Of a stretch of DNA of 64,000 nucleotides, positions 43,794 through 52,999 are shown one piece after another. Source of the DNA: Leptospira haakeii (lineage in GTDB: Bacteria; Spirochaetota; Leptospiria; Leptospirales; Leptospiraceae); assembly GCF_002812045.1 (NCBI RefSeq), contig NZ_NPEG01000009.1:62001-126000 (forward strand), given 5' to 3'. Numbering within the stretch: the first letter of the stretch is position 1; every line of letters starts with the position of its first letter. The translations under genes were made by a program, and so were the position numbers. Below the pieces are notes generated by a model. The model did no database searches, was not told the origin of the DNA, and saw nothing but the letters and a program-made list of their open reading frames with translations.

Positions 43794-44678
43794 CTAAAGG
43801 AAGTTTAAGAACCAAGGGACAAGTCCCAAGATAAAAACTCCCTCTCCAAGGATCCTATACTTTTGAGAATCTTGGAATTTATCCGCGTAACGCAGGATTC
43901 CTCCCGGAACTGCACAGATCAGAGCGATCACCAAAGAGGCCGAAACCGAGGTGCCCGGCGCCCATTTCCGTATTCCGCCGGCCAATACTAAGGCAGCTAG
44001 AAATCCGAGCAAGGACAATCGTAACACCCATTCCTTAGCAAGTTTGGGAGAAAGGACTCCTAATAGATAAACCTGACCTTCCCTCGCGTCTAACTCTGCT
44101 TCCATGAGAGAATTCATTACTAAATTCAGAACGGTACCTAAAAAGAATAAGAAAAGAAGAAGGGGAACTATCCAAGAACGAAACCCTACAACCAATAGAG
44201 GGCCAAACCAAACTCCTAAAGTATAGATCAATGCTACCGAGAATTCTTTTCCGAAACGTATCTTTCCCCAACGAGCGATTCCTAAATGAAGGGTAGCCAA
44301 GGCTGCTAATAATACTCCGCCAAGTAAAACGATCTCTCTTAATAATAAGAATGCAAGGACTGCAGAAATGATTGCCGCAATTGTGCAGAGTATTGTCAAA
44401 ACTCTGGAATTGTCGTAATGGAATTTGTGACGTGGATTGATGGAATTTTCTCCTACCTTCTTACCATCCAATAAATGGTCCAAGGTATAGATGACCCAAA
44501 CGCTTAACGGAAGAAGAAACCACCATACTGTTTTCATCTTGGCGCCAGTCACTACAGTTGCCAAGGCTCCGGAACCTAAAACGCCAAGACAAATGTCCAA
44601 GCTAAGTACATGAACATAAAACCAAAGTTTGTTTTCTAAAACGTTTCGCATATGATCTCTATTACGACTGATTTCCAC
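43794..44678 (-). CDS. UbiA-like integral membrane protein
   Basis: A 294-residue protein with about eight or nine membrane segments. 'WVIYTLDHLLDGKK' (about 60-73) has an Asp pair resembling the first UbiA prenyltransferase motif, and 'MEAELDAREGQVYLLG' could be the second Asp-rich motif. The classic NDxxDxxxD is only partly kept, so membership is tentative and the prenyl acceptor unknown. Upstream gene on the same strand is MscS-like (23-nt gap); the SDR gene follows. Confidence 0.55.
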   Translation of the reverse strand: MEISRNRDHMRNVLENKLWFYVHVLSLDICLGVLGSGALATVVTGAKMKTVWWFLLPLSVWVIYTLDHLLDGKKVGENSINPRHKFHYDNSRVLTILCTIAAIISAVLAFLLLREIVLLGGVLLAALATLHLGIARWGKIRFGKEFSVALIYTLGVWFGPLLVVGFRSWIVPLLLFLFFLGTVLNLVMNSLMEAELDAREGQVYLLGVLSPKLAKEWVLRLSLLGFLAALVLAGGIRKWAPGTSVSASLVIALICAVPGGILRYADKFQDSQKYRILGEGVFILGLVPWFLNFL

Positions 44679-44700
44679 GAATAGATTAGATTGTTTCTGA

Positions 44701-45729
44701 TTATTTTACAGTTTTCGCGGATATGTTATCGATTCCTTCTGATCTAAATTGAGAATGCAAGGATTTTATGAAAATGGATTTAATTTGTCCTGAGTCGTCT
44801 ATGTTTTTTAAAGGAAGGTGGATCACCAAATCGATATTAGATTGACCGAAGGAAACATAACGAAATGAAATTTTGGATTCATTATAACCATTTTTTCCAT
44901 AGATATGAGTTAAGGAAAAATTCGCGGTTTGAATAAGGATAGATTCTAATTTTTCTAAATTTCCTTCTTTAGGAATGCTGATCTCCAATTCAGTCCAAAG
45001 TCCTGTGTTTGTAAGACTATAATTCGTATAGGTAGTCTTGGACATCTTCGCATTCGGAATGATGATCGTGCTTCCATTTCTTTTTTTGAGAGAAGTGGTT
45101 CTCCAATTGATATCTTCTACCAGACCTTCTTCTCCTGTTTCTAAAGAAATATAATCTCCTACGGATACTTTTTTACCCAGCAAAACTCCAAGTCCTGCAA
45201 ACAAATTGGAAAGAGTTTCCTGTAAACCTAATGCGAATGCAAGACCTCCCACTCCTAATGCGGTCAAAGCAGGAGTAACGGAGATACCCAGAGTTTGTAA
45301 TGCGACCAAACCTCCGGTGAGTAAGATCAGAATTCTAACTATATTATTAAGTATGGATGCGGAGGGTAGAAGCCCTTCTGCTTTTGAAGAATATAAAGTA
45401 AAAGCACCCGAACCGACTCTTGCAAAGGAGAATGTGAATACCAAGATGCCGAATACTTTTAGATAAAGGGAAATTTTTTCTTCTGAGGAAGTATCTAATT
45501 TTAAGAATCGAAGAGCAGTATATAATCCAAAAATAAAAAAGGAAAATCTAACTAAGGAGAGAAGTGCGGTGTAAAGAGGATGTTTGGTATCTAACTGATC
45601 TTTTGTGAGAGTTTTTGCAAGCCTTGGAACTATGAACCCACCAAAAAGATAACCCAAAAGAATTCCGGAAATAACCGAAATTGCTCCTAGTAACCAATTA
45701 GAACCTAAAACCGAGTCCATCCAAATCAT
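44701..45729 (-). CDS. MscS-family mechanosensitive channel
   Basis: A 342-residue inner-membrane protein. Several N-terminal helices precede the pore helix, seen as 'ALTALGVGGLAFALGLQETL' followed by 'SNLFAGLGVLLGKKVSVGDY'. The beta domain follows ('VEDINWRTTSLKKRNGSTI', 'IIPNAKMSKTTYTNYSL'). Members open on membrane tension and release solutes during hypo-osmotic shock; some carry other roles. Size and organisation are typical of small MscS proteins. Confidence 0.9.
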   Translation of the reverse strand: MIWMDSVLGSNWLLGAISVISGILLGYLFGGFIVPRLAKTLTKDQLDTKHPLYTALLSLVRFSFFIFGLYTALRFLKLDTSSEEKISLYLKVFGILVFTFSFARVGSGAFTLYSSKAEGLLPSASILNNIVRILILLTGGLVALQTLGISVTPALTALGVGGLAFALGLQETLSNLFAGLGVLLGKKVSVGDYISLETGEEGLVEDINWRTTSLKKRNGSTIIIPNAKMSKTTYTNYSLTNTGLWTELEISIPKEGNLEKLESILIQTANFSLTHIYGKNGYNESKISFRYVSFGQSNIDLVIHLPLKNIDDSGQIKSIFIKSLHSQFRSEGIDNISAKTVK

Positions 45730-45872
45730 TCTCCCAAATTAAGAGGAAGTATTTTCTAGAAAAGAAAAAATGGAAGTGCCGAATTATGTGGCAAACCGAG
45801 GGCAAATCTAAAGGAAGATAAAATTGGATTTTGTAATGACAAACTAGAGAGATTTCAGAGACTCCTATCCCC

Positions 45873-48206
45873 ATGCAAGAGGGAGTCGGAAAAAATCAAA
45901 TTTTAGAAGTTCCCCTGACGGACACTATGTCCGCATACTCTAGACAATTTCCGGAAGAAGGTGGAAATCTTTCCGAATGGATGGATGAGATCCATACTAG
46001 AGGTATCCAAGAGGTAGTTTTTTGGGGAACGAAATCGGAAGCAAGCGGTTGGAAAAATAGCCAAGTATTCAAGGACCTGGTGAAAAAACTCCAAGAGGAT
46101 AAGATACGTCTTTCTACGATGGACGGCGCAAAGTTCCGTTCTTCCCCGGACTCTGCGCGAAAATTAGATCGTTTTCTTAGATCTCATTTAGGCTCCGTAC
46201 TTGTTTGTTATTCCGAAAACGAATCCAATGAATTCGTAAAATTGATGCACGAGATCCTTTCCGCCAAAAAAGAAGAATCTCCTAAAGTATATACACCATA
46301 TTCTCCTAATATAATATCCGAAAAACCTAAAAAAGAAAAACAAGAACCTCCTAAAAATCATGGCGAGGATTTTAAAGCTTCAAGGATCACGATTCGAGTC
46401 AAACTTCTCGCGATCGTTTCTGCGATCGTAGTAGTGAGTATGGGGCTTGTGATTGGCCTCGCCACAAGTCTTTTTAGAAATTATACGGTATCATTGATCC
46501 AAGAGTATAACTTAAGTTTGGCGAGATTGACTGGGCTACAAGTAGGTCTCCGGATCAAAGAACTTTCTAATAAATCATCCGAGTTTTCGGACAAAAGAGA
46601 TATTCGTCCTTCTAAAGGTTCCGATTCTAAAAAAACTTCTCCTCCTGCTTATATCTCAGGATTTTTTTCCACTCATCCTAAAGTTCTCGCGTGGGGAAAA
46701 TACGAAGAGGGAGAATCTGCACTTGTTTTTAATCCAAGGTTCCTTCGAGATCTTAGGAAAGAAGAAGATGAGATTCGCGGTTTATGGGTTTCCATATCCA
46801 AAGAAGAAAAAGAAAAATATTTCGATTCCGAATTCGAATCCACTCGATTGGAAAATATTAGCTCAAAATTCGGATTCCCTACTGTACTTTTTATAGAGAA
46901 GGATAAAGTCGGGAAAGGACAAGGATTCTTCTTAATTTCTCCCCAAGATCTTTGGGAAGCCGCCAGGTCCGCTTTACAAACTGAATTATTCGCAATTTGG
47001 GTGGTAGATTCAAAGGGAAGATTAGTTGCTCACACTGAAGAATCTGAAACAGTTTCGGCGAAAGATTATTCTAAAAACCCCTTAGTCCAATTTTTATTAA
47101 GAAGTCCTGCAGACAATGGTTCTCAAACCTCTATCTTCGAAGGAAAGGAAACCCTAGGATCTTTCCAACAATTAGAAGATGGTAATCTTGCAGTAGTATC
47201 TTCCATCGAAGCAGAGAAAGCATTCGAAGCAGTTTATAGGATCAGAAGGCAGAACTTTTATATTCTGATCTCAGTCTTGAGTCTTGCATTCCTAGTGGTG
47301 TTCCTATTCTCCAGAACTTTAACTGTTCCACTTATCAATTTATTAAGTGCTACAAGACAGATCGAAAGAGGGAATTATAAAGTAGGAATCAAACCTGTAA
47401 CCAGGGACGAGGTTGGAGTTCTAACAAATTCATTCCTAAAAATGGCTCACGGATTAGAAGAAAGAGAGAAGATCAAAGATACTTTCGGAAAATTCGTGAA
47501 CAAGGAAGTCGCAGAACGTGCACTCGCGGGAGACATTCCTTTAGGCGGGGTAACTAAGGATGTAACGGTATTTTTCTCCGACTTAAGAAACTTCACAGGG
47601 ATGTCGGAAAAATTAAAGCCCAGTGAGGTGGTTGATTTCCTAAATGCATACTTCACCGAAATGGTGGAATGTATCTATCTCACAGAAGGGATCGTGGATA
47701 AATTCATCGGCGATGCGATCATGGCCCATTGGGGTGCATTGTACACGGATGAGAACGATGCAAGGAATGCGATCAACTCTGCATTACTAATGCGAAATGC
47801 GTTGATGGAATTCAATCGGATCGGAAACGAAATAGGAAGACCTCAAGCAAGATTTGGATGTGGGATCAATACTGGACCTGTGGTAGTAGGTCAGATCGGT
47901 TCCGAGAAAAAGCTGGAGTTCACGGTTATTGGTGATGCAGTCAATCTTGCCTCTCGTATAGAATATTTAACAAAAGAATTCGGAACGGATATATTGGTTT
48001 CGGAAACGTCTTATGAAAAAGTAAAAGATCATTATAAATTCGAAACACTTCCACCTGTTTGGATCCGAGGAAAAGAAAAACCGCAACAACTCTATGCAGT
48101 ATTAGGCTGGTTAGAAGATCCTGACTGTCCTAAAAATCTAAAAGAACTTCGCAAGGTTTGTGGAATACCTGAACCTGATTCTCCTTCTAAGGCTATAGCG
48201 GAATAA
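45873..48206 (+). CDS. Membrane adenylate/guanylate cyclase, class III
   Basis: A 777-residue sensor. Residues 1-170 are soluble and unrecognised. A membrane helix ('LLAIVSAIVVVSMGLVIGLA', about 180-200) leads to an extracytoplasmic sensor domain, then a second helix ('ILISVLSLAFLVVFLF', about 465-480), a HAMP region and the catalytic domain. Metal ligands are D570 in 'VFFSDLRNFTGMS' and D614 in 'IVDKFIGDAIMAHWG'; the Lys there and 'FTVIGDAVNLASR' favour ATP as substrate. Three same-strand genes follow within 3-10 nt, so it heads an operon-like cluster. Confidence 0.9.
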   Translation: MQEGVGKNQILEVPLTDTMSAYSRQFPEEGGNLSEWMDEIHTRGIQEVVFWGTKSEASGWKNSQVFKDLVKKLQEDKIRLSTMDGAKFRSSPDSARKLDRFLRSHLGSVLVCYSENESNEFVKLMHEILSAKKEESPKVYTPYSPNIISEKPKKEKQEPPKNHGEDFKASRITIRVKLLAIVSAIVVVSMGLVIGLATSLFRNYTVSLIQEYNLSLARLTGLQVGLRIKELSNKSSEFSDKRDIRPSKGSDSKKTSPPAYISGFFSTHPKVLAWGKYEEGESALVFNPRFLRDLRKEEDEIRGLWVSISKEEKEKYFDSEFESTRLENISSKFGFPTVLFIEKDKVGKGQGFFLISPQDLWEAARSALQTELFAIWVVDSKGRLVAHTEESETVSAKDYSKNPLVQFLLRSPADNGSQTSIFEGKETLGSFQQLEDGNLAVVSSIEAEKAFEAVYRIRRQNFYILISVLSLAFLVVFLFSRTLTVPLINLLSATRQIERGNYKVGIKPVTRDEVGVLTNSFLKMAHGLEEREKIKDTFGKFVNKEVAERALAGDIPLGGVTKDVTVFFSDLRNFTGMSEKLKPSEVVDFLNAYFTEMVECIYLTEGIVDKFIGDAIMAHWGALYTDENDARNAINSALLMRNALMEFNRIGNEIGRPQARFGCGINTGPVVVGQIGSEKKLEFTVIGDAVNLASRIEYLTKEFGTDILVSETSYEKVKDHYKFETLPPVWIRGKEKPQQLYAVLGWLEDPDCPKNLKELRKVCGIPEPDSPSKAIAE

Positions 48207-48209
48207 AAT

Positions 48210-49721
48210 ATGGACTGGAGAATATATAAAAGAGAATGGCAGGTTGGTATCGGTTGCTTTGTTGTACTCTTTTTATCTTTATACCTTCTATATTTCGAAT
48301 CCAAATCGAACGGTGGAGTCGGAAAAGAGATCATGGGAACCGTCTCCTTCCGATACAAAACCGCACAAAGAAAATTTCCGGACAGAATGTTATGGGAAGA
48401 TCTGGATCAAGGAATGCCTGTCTATGATAGGGATTCTATCCGAACAGATGAGGCTTCCGAAGCAGTAGTATTTTTAAAATCGGGCACGCGAATCGAATTA
48501 GATCCTCAATCTATGGTAGTTCTTCAGCTAAAAGAGAATAAAGAAAATTTAGATCTGAACGAAGGGAATATCCTAGTAGAGAGTGGGAAAAAAGTACTCT
48601 CTGTAATTGCTGGAACAGTAGGTTTAGAAGCTGAATTAGGTTCCAAATTCCAAGTTACCAAAAACGAAAATGGTACCAGATTGGATGTAGAGAGAGGACA
48701 GGTAGAATGGTCCGAAGACGGAGCGGTTAAACAGACACTAGGTGAAAAAGAAAGTTCCCTAAATGGGAATAAGCTAGGCCAAAATTGGAACCTAGTAAGT
48801 CCTGAGGATTCTCATCGATATTTCCCTGCGGAATTAGAGCAGACGGTCGAATTCCGTTGGGAAGGCGGAGAAGAAGGTATATTAGAAATTTCTCCTAGAC
48901 GAGATTTCTCCGTTTATATTTCTAAACGGCCTTCCAAAGAAGCTTATTATAAACAAAAATTCCCGGAAGGTATCTATTTTTGGAGGATTAGCTCCAAGGA
49001 TGGCAAAAAAGTATCGGAAGTAAGAAAGTTCAGAGTTCTTCCTAACTTCCCTGTAGAATTACATTATCCTAAAAAAGATCTTTCTCAAGAAGATAGGACC
49101 GTCGCCTTCTCCTGGGCAAAACAAAAGATAGCAAGCGGCTATAAATTACAGATCTCTAACGATCCTAATTTTGGATCTTTATCCGAGACCCAAGTGTTCC
49201 GTACGAATTTTTCTCTTACGTTGGATCCTGGAACTTATTATTGGAGAGTGCAGTCTTATACAAATCTTCCCGGAACAGAAACATTCTCCGAAGTGCGTAA
49301 ATTTTCCATTACTCTTCCTGTGGTCCAAGTTGCAGAGAATAAACAAGGCAATGTTACGGCTCCGGAGACGCAGGCAAGTTCGGATCTTTCCGTAGATTTT
49401 CCGAAAAACGGCACTTTGGTGGATATGACAGGTAAAGAAAGTATCTCTTTCCGCTGGAAATTTTCCGCCAAACAGAAACAAAGCGAATGGAAATTTCGTC
49501 TTTTTTATAAGAGAGGCTCAGGCGACGAGCTAATCTATGAAAAAAAGACAAAAGGTGATAGGTTAGTATTCAAAGACTTGGAAAAACTGGATGTAGGAAC
49601 ATTCCGGTGGACCATAGAATCGGATGCAGACCCTAACCTAAGATCGGAAGCGGATTTCAAAATATTACTTAGGGAAGAATTGGAAGCCCCGGAAACAAAA
49701 TCCAGCGGCGCCCGCCCTTAA
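48210..49721 (+). CDS. FecR-domain protein with FN3-like repeats
   Basis: A 503-residue protein with one N-terminal membrane segment ('GIGCFVVLFLSLYLLYF', about 10-27). A FecR domain follows at about 55-190 ('SIRTDEASEAVVFLKSGTRI', 'LDLNEGNILVESGKKVLSV'). After it come three repeated units with 'FRW/YYWRV'-type strands ('EGIYFWRISSKDGKKVSEVR', 'PGTYYWRVQSYTNLPGTETF', 'VGTFRWTIES') that look like FN3/Ig-like modules. The gene lies 3 nt after the cyclase and 9 nt before the next gene. No sigma factor is adjacent, unlike classical FecR. Confidence 0.82.
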   Translation: MDWRIYKREWQVGIGCFVVLFLSLYLLYFESKSNGGVGKEIMGTVSFRYKTAQRKFPDRMLWEDLDQGMPVYDRDSIRTDEASEAVVFLKSGTRIELDPQSMVVLQLKENKENLDLNEGNILVESGKKVLSVIAGTVGLEAELGSKFQVTKNENGTRLDVERGQVEWSEDGAVKQTLGEKESSLNGNKLGQNWNLVSPEDSHRYFPAELEQTVEFRWEGGEEGILEISPRRDFSVYISKRPSKEAYYKQKFPEGIYFWRISSKDGKKVSEVRKFRVLPNFPVELHYPKKDLSQEDRTVAFSWAKQKIASGYKLQISNDPNFGSLSETQVFRTNFSLTLDPGTYYWRVQSYTNLPGTETFSEVRKFSITLPVVQVAENKQGNVTAPETQASSDLSVDFPKNGTLVDMTGKESISFRWKFSAKQKQSEWKFRLFYKRGSGDELIYEKKTKGDRLVFKDLEKLDVGTFRWTIESDADPNLRSEADFKILLREELEAPETKSSGARP

Positions 49722-49730
49722 GGAGAAGGC

Positions 49731-50558
49731 ATGTTTTTGTTCCGCGGAAAAAATTTCGCTATCGTATTTCAATTTATTCTAATATTCTTTTCCGTATCTT
49801 CGGGAATTTTTGGTGAGAAAAAAAGTTTCGTATATTATATAGAATGGAAAGAAGTAAAAGGAAGCCGCGGTTACGTGGTGGAAGTCCGAAAAACGGAACC
49901 TCCTCAAGAATTATTTTTAGAAAAGAAAGTCTCCGAGAACGAGATAGAATTCTCCTTAGAAGCCGGAACTTATGAATACAGAATCGCTGCGTTAAATAGA
50001 TTCGGAAAACCTTCTTCTTATACTCCTTGGACAAATTTTAAAGTAGAGCAGGACCGTCCTAAGGCGGTTGCCTTGGCGGAAAAAGAAGAGGCAAGTAAAG
50101 GAATCAAAACTTCTAAGTTTGTTTGGATCCCTGGGACAGGATATTATTCAAAAGGTGAGCGTTGGAAGTCCTACAGTATCTGGGCCTGGTTCGGGCTTCT
50201 TGCTTATATGGGGAATTCTGAAAGGGAATCTGGGAATATTCTCGCCTCAAAACCGTTAAACGACCCGATGAATATCGCTGTCTTAAGTTTAAATCTACCT
50301 TCTTCATTCACTCTTTATCTTTGGCAGGCAAGAGAGAATGATAAGAAAGAATATGAAATGCACCAGAACAACCAGGCTCTTATCGGAGGAGTTGCGATCC
50401 TAAGTGTCGCACTTTCTCTTTGGTTGGAAAATAAACTCCCGCAAGGAGATACTGTTCAGTTCAAGGTGAGTCCTGATAGAAGCGGAAATATAAATACCTT
50501 TGCAAATACCGGATTTTCTCAGAACAGATGGGAAGTCCAATATACAAGGAGCTTTTGA
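49731..50558 (+). CDS. FN3-like membrane-associated protein of unknown function
   Basis: A 275-residue protein with a signal or anchor ('FQFILIFFSVSSGIFGE'). An FN3-like strand set follows ('YIEWKEVKGSRGYVVEVRKT', 'LEAGTYEYRIAALNRFGKPS'), then a segment typical of small envelope proteins ('FVWIPGTGYYSKGERWKSYS') with two hydrophobic stretches. Family members in Leptospira often occur next to FecR-domain genes. It is separated by 9 nt from the FecR gene and by 3 nt from the DUF1554 gene. Function unknown. Confidence 0.65.
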   Translation: MFLFRGKNFAIVFQFILIFFSVSSGIFGEKKSFVYYIEWKEVKGSRGYVVEVRKTEPPQELFLEKKVSENEIEFSLEAGTYEYRIAALNRFGKPSSYTPWTNFKVEQDRPKAVALAEKEEASKGIKTSKFVWIPGTGYYSKGERWKSYSIWAWFGLLAYMGNSERESGNILASKPLNDPMNIAVLSLNLPSSFTLYLWQARENDKKEYEMHQNNQALIGGVAILSVALSLWLENKLPQGDTVQFKVSPDRSGNINTFANTGFSQNRWEVQYTRSF

Positions 50559-50561
50559 TCT

Positions 50562-51173
50562 ATGGCTCTTCGAATTTATACTTTGGTCCTTCTTCTTTCC
50601 GGGCTTTTTAGTTTTGCCTGTTCTAAACCTTTTCCAGGCGGAGATGAATTAATTCTTTTAGGACTTTTAGGAAAAACACGTTATCTGTTTGTTACTACTT
50701 CTACTAATACGGGTGCCTTAGGAGGAGTTTCAGGTGCGGATTTGATCTGCCAAAATGCAAAGAATGCAGAGGTCCCTAGTTTACCTGGTTCTTCTTTGGA
50801 ATATGTTGCATTGCTTGCTGCTTCTTCCAGAGTTCCGGGAGGGGCCGGCTGGCCATTATTTCCAAATACGAGTTATTATGCGATGAATCCTGGACAGACT
50901 CTCATCTTTCATACGGATGGCTCTTCATTGCCTGTCCTTCCGATGGATAATGCGACTGGAATTCCAGGAGCCGGAGATTATTGGACCGGAATCACAAATA
51001 CAGGCTCCGGATATAGCTCGGGAACGAATTGCAATAATTGGGGATCTTCAAATTTTACAGATGATGCGAATTACGGCAGCCCAGGCTTACAAACTGAGAC
51101 TGCGTTTGATTCGGGAGTAGGATTCGGAACTACTTGCGATACGCTCTTACGTTTGCTTTGCGTTAGAAATTAA
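50562..51173 (+). CDS. DUF1554-domain lipoprotein
   Basis: A 203-residue protein starting with a lipobox-type signal ('LVLLLSGLFSFACSKPFPGG', C20). The DUF1554 domain begins 'RYLFVTTSTNTGALGGVSGA' and includes 'GADLICQNAKN' and the end 'CDTLLRLLCVRN'; paired cysteines may form disulfides. The domain is frequent in Leptospira surface lipoproteins. Last gene of the cyclase-FecR cluster; its stop overlaps the convergent response-regulator stop. Confidence 0.85.
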   Translation: MALRIYTLVLLLSGLFSFACSKPFPGGDELILLGLLGKTRYLFVTTSTNTGALGGVSGADLICQNAKNAEVPSLPGSSLEYVALLAASSRVPGGAGWPLFPNTSYYAMNPGQTLIFHTDGSSLPVLPMDNATGIPGAGDYWTGITNTGSGYSSGTNCNNWGSSNFTDDANYGSPGLQTETAFDSGVGFGTTCDTLLRLLCVRN

Positions 51174-51844
51174 CTCTCTACAATACCTGCGCGGATCGCG
51201 TAGACTACTAAGTCAGCTACCTTGTGTAAGTCCAATTTCTTCATAATGTTTGCTCTATGTACCTTTACAGTAGCGGGAGAAATATGAAGAAGTTTTCCTA
51301 TCTTCTCGTTGGAGTTCCCCTCGGAGATCAATTTTAAGATCTGTCTTTCTCTGTCGGAAAGTACTGAGAATACGGAAGGGCCTTCTTCTTGGAGTTCTCC
51401 CGTTTTTTTCTTTCCGATTCCGGAGAGAACTCGGGTTGCGATCCTTGGGCTTAAGTAAGTTTCTTTTCTGCGGACTGCGTCGATCGCTCTGAGTAGATCC
51501 TCTCCGGCGTCGTCTTTTAGAACGTAACCATTGATCCCGAGATCCACCAGTTTTTGGATATACTCTTCGTTATCATGTCTGGATAGGATGATCACCTGAA
51601 CCTTAGGATAGTATCTTTTTACTCCCTTGACTAGGTCTATACCGCTGACTCCCGGCATGGAGATATCAGTGATCAGAATATCAGGTTCTAATTTACCGAT
51701 CTCGTCTAGCGCCTGTTCGGCGTTCCCGTTTTCACCGATGATTTCCAGATCGTTTTGTCCGGAAATGATCAGTCTAAGACCTTCTCTTAAGATTGCGTGG
51801 TCGTCTACAAGATAGAGTTTGCAAACGGAGGGTTGGGCGTTCAT
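51170..51844 (-). CDS. NarL/LuxR-family response regulator
   Basis: A 224-residue response regulator. The receiver domain carries the phospho-acceptor D60 in 'PDILITDISMPGVSG' with acidic 'LVDDHAIL' at its start. The LuxR-type DNA-binding domain is at about 155-220 ('LSDREREILKLISEG', 'ATVKVHRANIMKKLDLHKVA'). It overlaps the upstream histidine-kinase gene by 4 nt (ATGA), forming a two-component pair. Confidence 0.93.
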   Translation of the reverse strand: MNAQPSVCKLYLVDDHAILREGLRLIISGQNDLEIIGENGNAEQALDEIGKLEPDILITDISMPGVSGIDLVKGVKRYYPKVQVIILSRHDNEEYIQKLVDLGINGYVLKDDAGEDLLRAIDAVRRKETYLSPRIATRVLSGIGKKKTGELQEEGPSVFSVLSDRERQILKLISEGNSNEKIGKLLHISPATVKVHRANIMKKLDLHKVADLVVYAIRAGIVES

Positions 51845-52890
51845 ACTTTCTCCTTGGAACGTTTTTTTAACGGGATCCTGAGCACATATTGAGTACCTTT
51901 ATTAGGTTCCGTTTCTAAAAAAAGAGTACCGTTTAGGTCCTCGGTTCTTCTCCGAATATTTTCCAATCCGTATCCGGTAGATTTTATTCTGGCTTCTTTT
52001 TCTTTAAATCCTTTTCCGTTGTCTTTTGCAGAAACTACTAGAGTATCTTTTTCGGAAAAGATTTTTAACTCCACCTTATTCGCTTGGGAATGTTTCAGAA
52101 TGTTCGCACAAATTTCCTGTAATATTCTGAAAACTTGGTTCTGTATTTCCTGAGGAATTTTTTCGGGAACTCTAAACTCGGATTTTACTTTAATTTTTTG
52201 TATCGGAAAAATTTGGTTCGCTAGAGAGCTTAAAGCGGCTTCCAGCCCAAGTTCTTTTAAGGAAGAAGGTTGCAAATTTGTGTAAATTTCGCGAAGTTCT
52301 TGGCTAGCTCGATCAATGAGCCCTAGGCCGGAGCCGAAAGATTCAGGATGTTCCTTCTCCGATTTTTGATAAGCTTGGAAATGTAATTTTGCTGCGAGTA
52401 TAAGTTGCCCGACTCCATCATGAAGTTCTCTTGCGAGTCTGGATCTCTCCTCTTCTTGGGAAGCGAGTACTTGTGTGTGAAGAGTTGCGATCTTTTTCTC
52501 TAACTTTTTGTTCTCTGTGATGTCTTTTAAGATCATACCCAGGCTGTCTTTGAATTTAAAGATAGAATATCCGTAAGATTTCTTTCCTTTTTTGAATTCC
52601 TGGTTTTGTAATTTTGTTTTGAGAGCTTTATGAAGATTTTCTCTTAGGTTAGCTTCTTCTTTTGAATCTAATTTTAATAGATTGAATAGGTTTTTGCCTG
52701 TTGGACTTGCAAATCTAAGTCTGAACTCCTTTTTAAAAGATGCGTTCGCAAATCGGACTATATTATTTTCGTCCAAGGCAACGATAGGGGAGATCTCCTC
52801 TACCAAGGATAGGAATTTAGAGGCCTGCTCCTTACCGGAGTATGAGCCCGATTGTTTTGTATCTTTTCGTTTGAGGAGTCCTGAAGCCAC
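51841..52890 (-). CDS. Cytoplasmic PAS-domain sensor histidine kinase (HisKA_3)
   Basis: A 349-residue kinase without obvious membrane helices. A PAS-like domain ('EEISPIVALDENNIVRFANA', about 30-130) is followed by a coiled coil and the HisKA_3 phospho-acceptor H157 in 'RLARELHDGVGQLILAAKL'. The HATPase region is at about 240-345 ('ICANILKHSQANKVEL', 'DNGKGFKEKE', 'GYGLENIRRR'). It is the NarX/DesK-type partner of the adjacent regulator. The signal is unknown. Confidence 0.92.
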   Translation of the reverse strand: MASGLLKRKDTKQSGSYSGKEQASKFLSLVEEISPIVALDENNIVRFANASFKKEFRLRFASPTGKNLFNLLKLDSKEEANLRENLHKALKTKLQNQEFKKGKKSYGYSIFKFKDSLGMILKDITENKKLEKKIATLHTQVLASQEEERSRLARELHDGVGQLILAAKLHFQAYQKSEKEHPESFGSGLGLIDRASQELREIYTNLQPSSLKELGLEAALSSLANQIFPIQKIKVKSEFRVPEKIPQEIQNQVFRILQEICANILKHSQANKVELKIFSEKDTLVVSAKDNGKGFKEKEARIKSTGYGLENIRRRTEDLNGTLFLETEPNKGTQYVLRIPLKKRSKEKV

Positions 52891-52999
52891 TTAAAGTTCA
52901 GGATATAGTCCGGCTTATGGCTCGAAAAGGAAAAAAACCCCTCCCCTCGGCCGAATGAGGGAAGGGGGAGGTTGCTTTTACTCTTTCAGGAGTCCCAAA

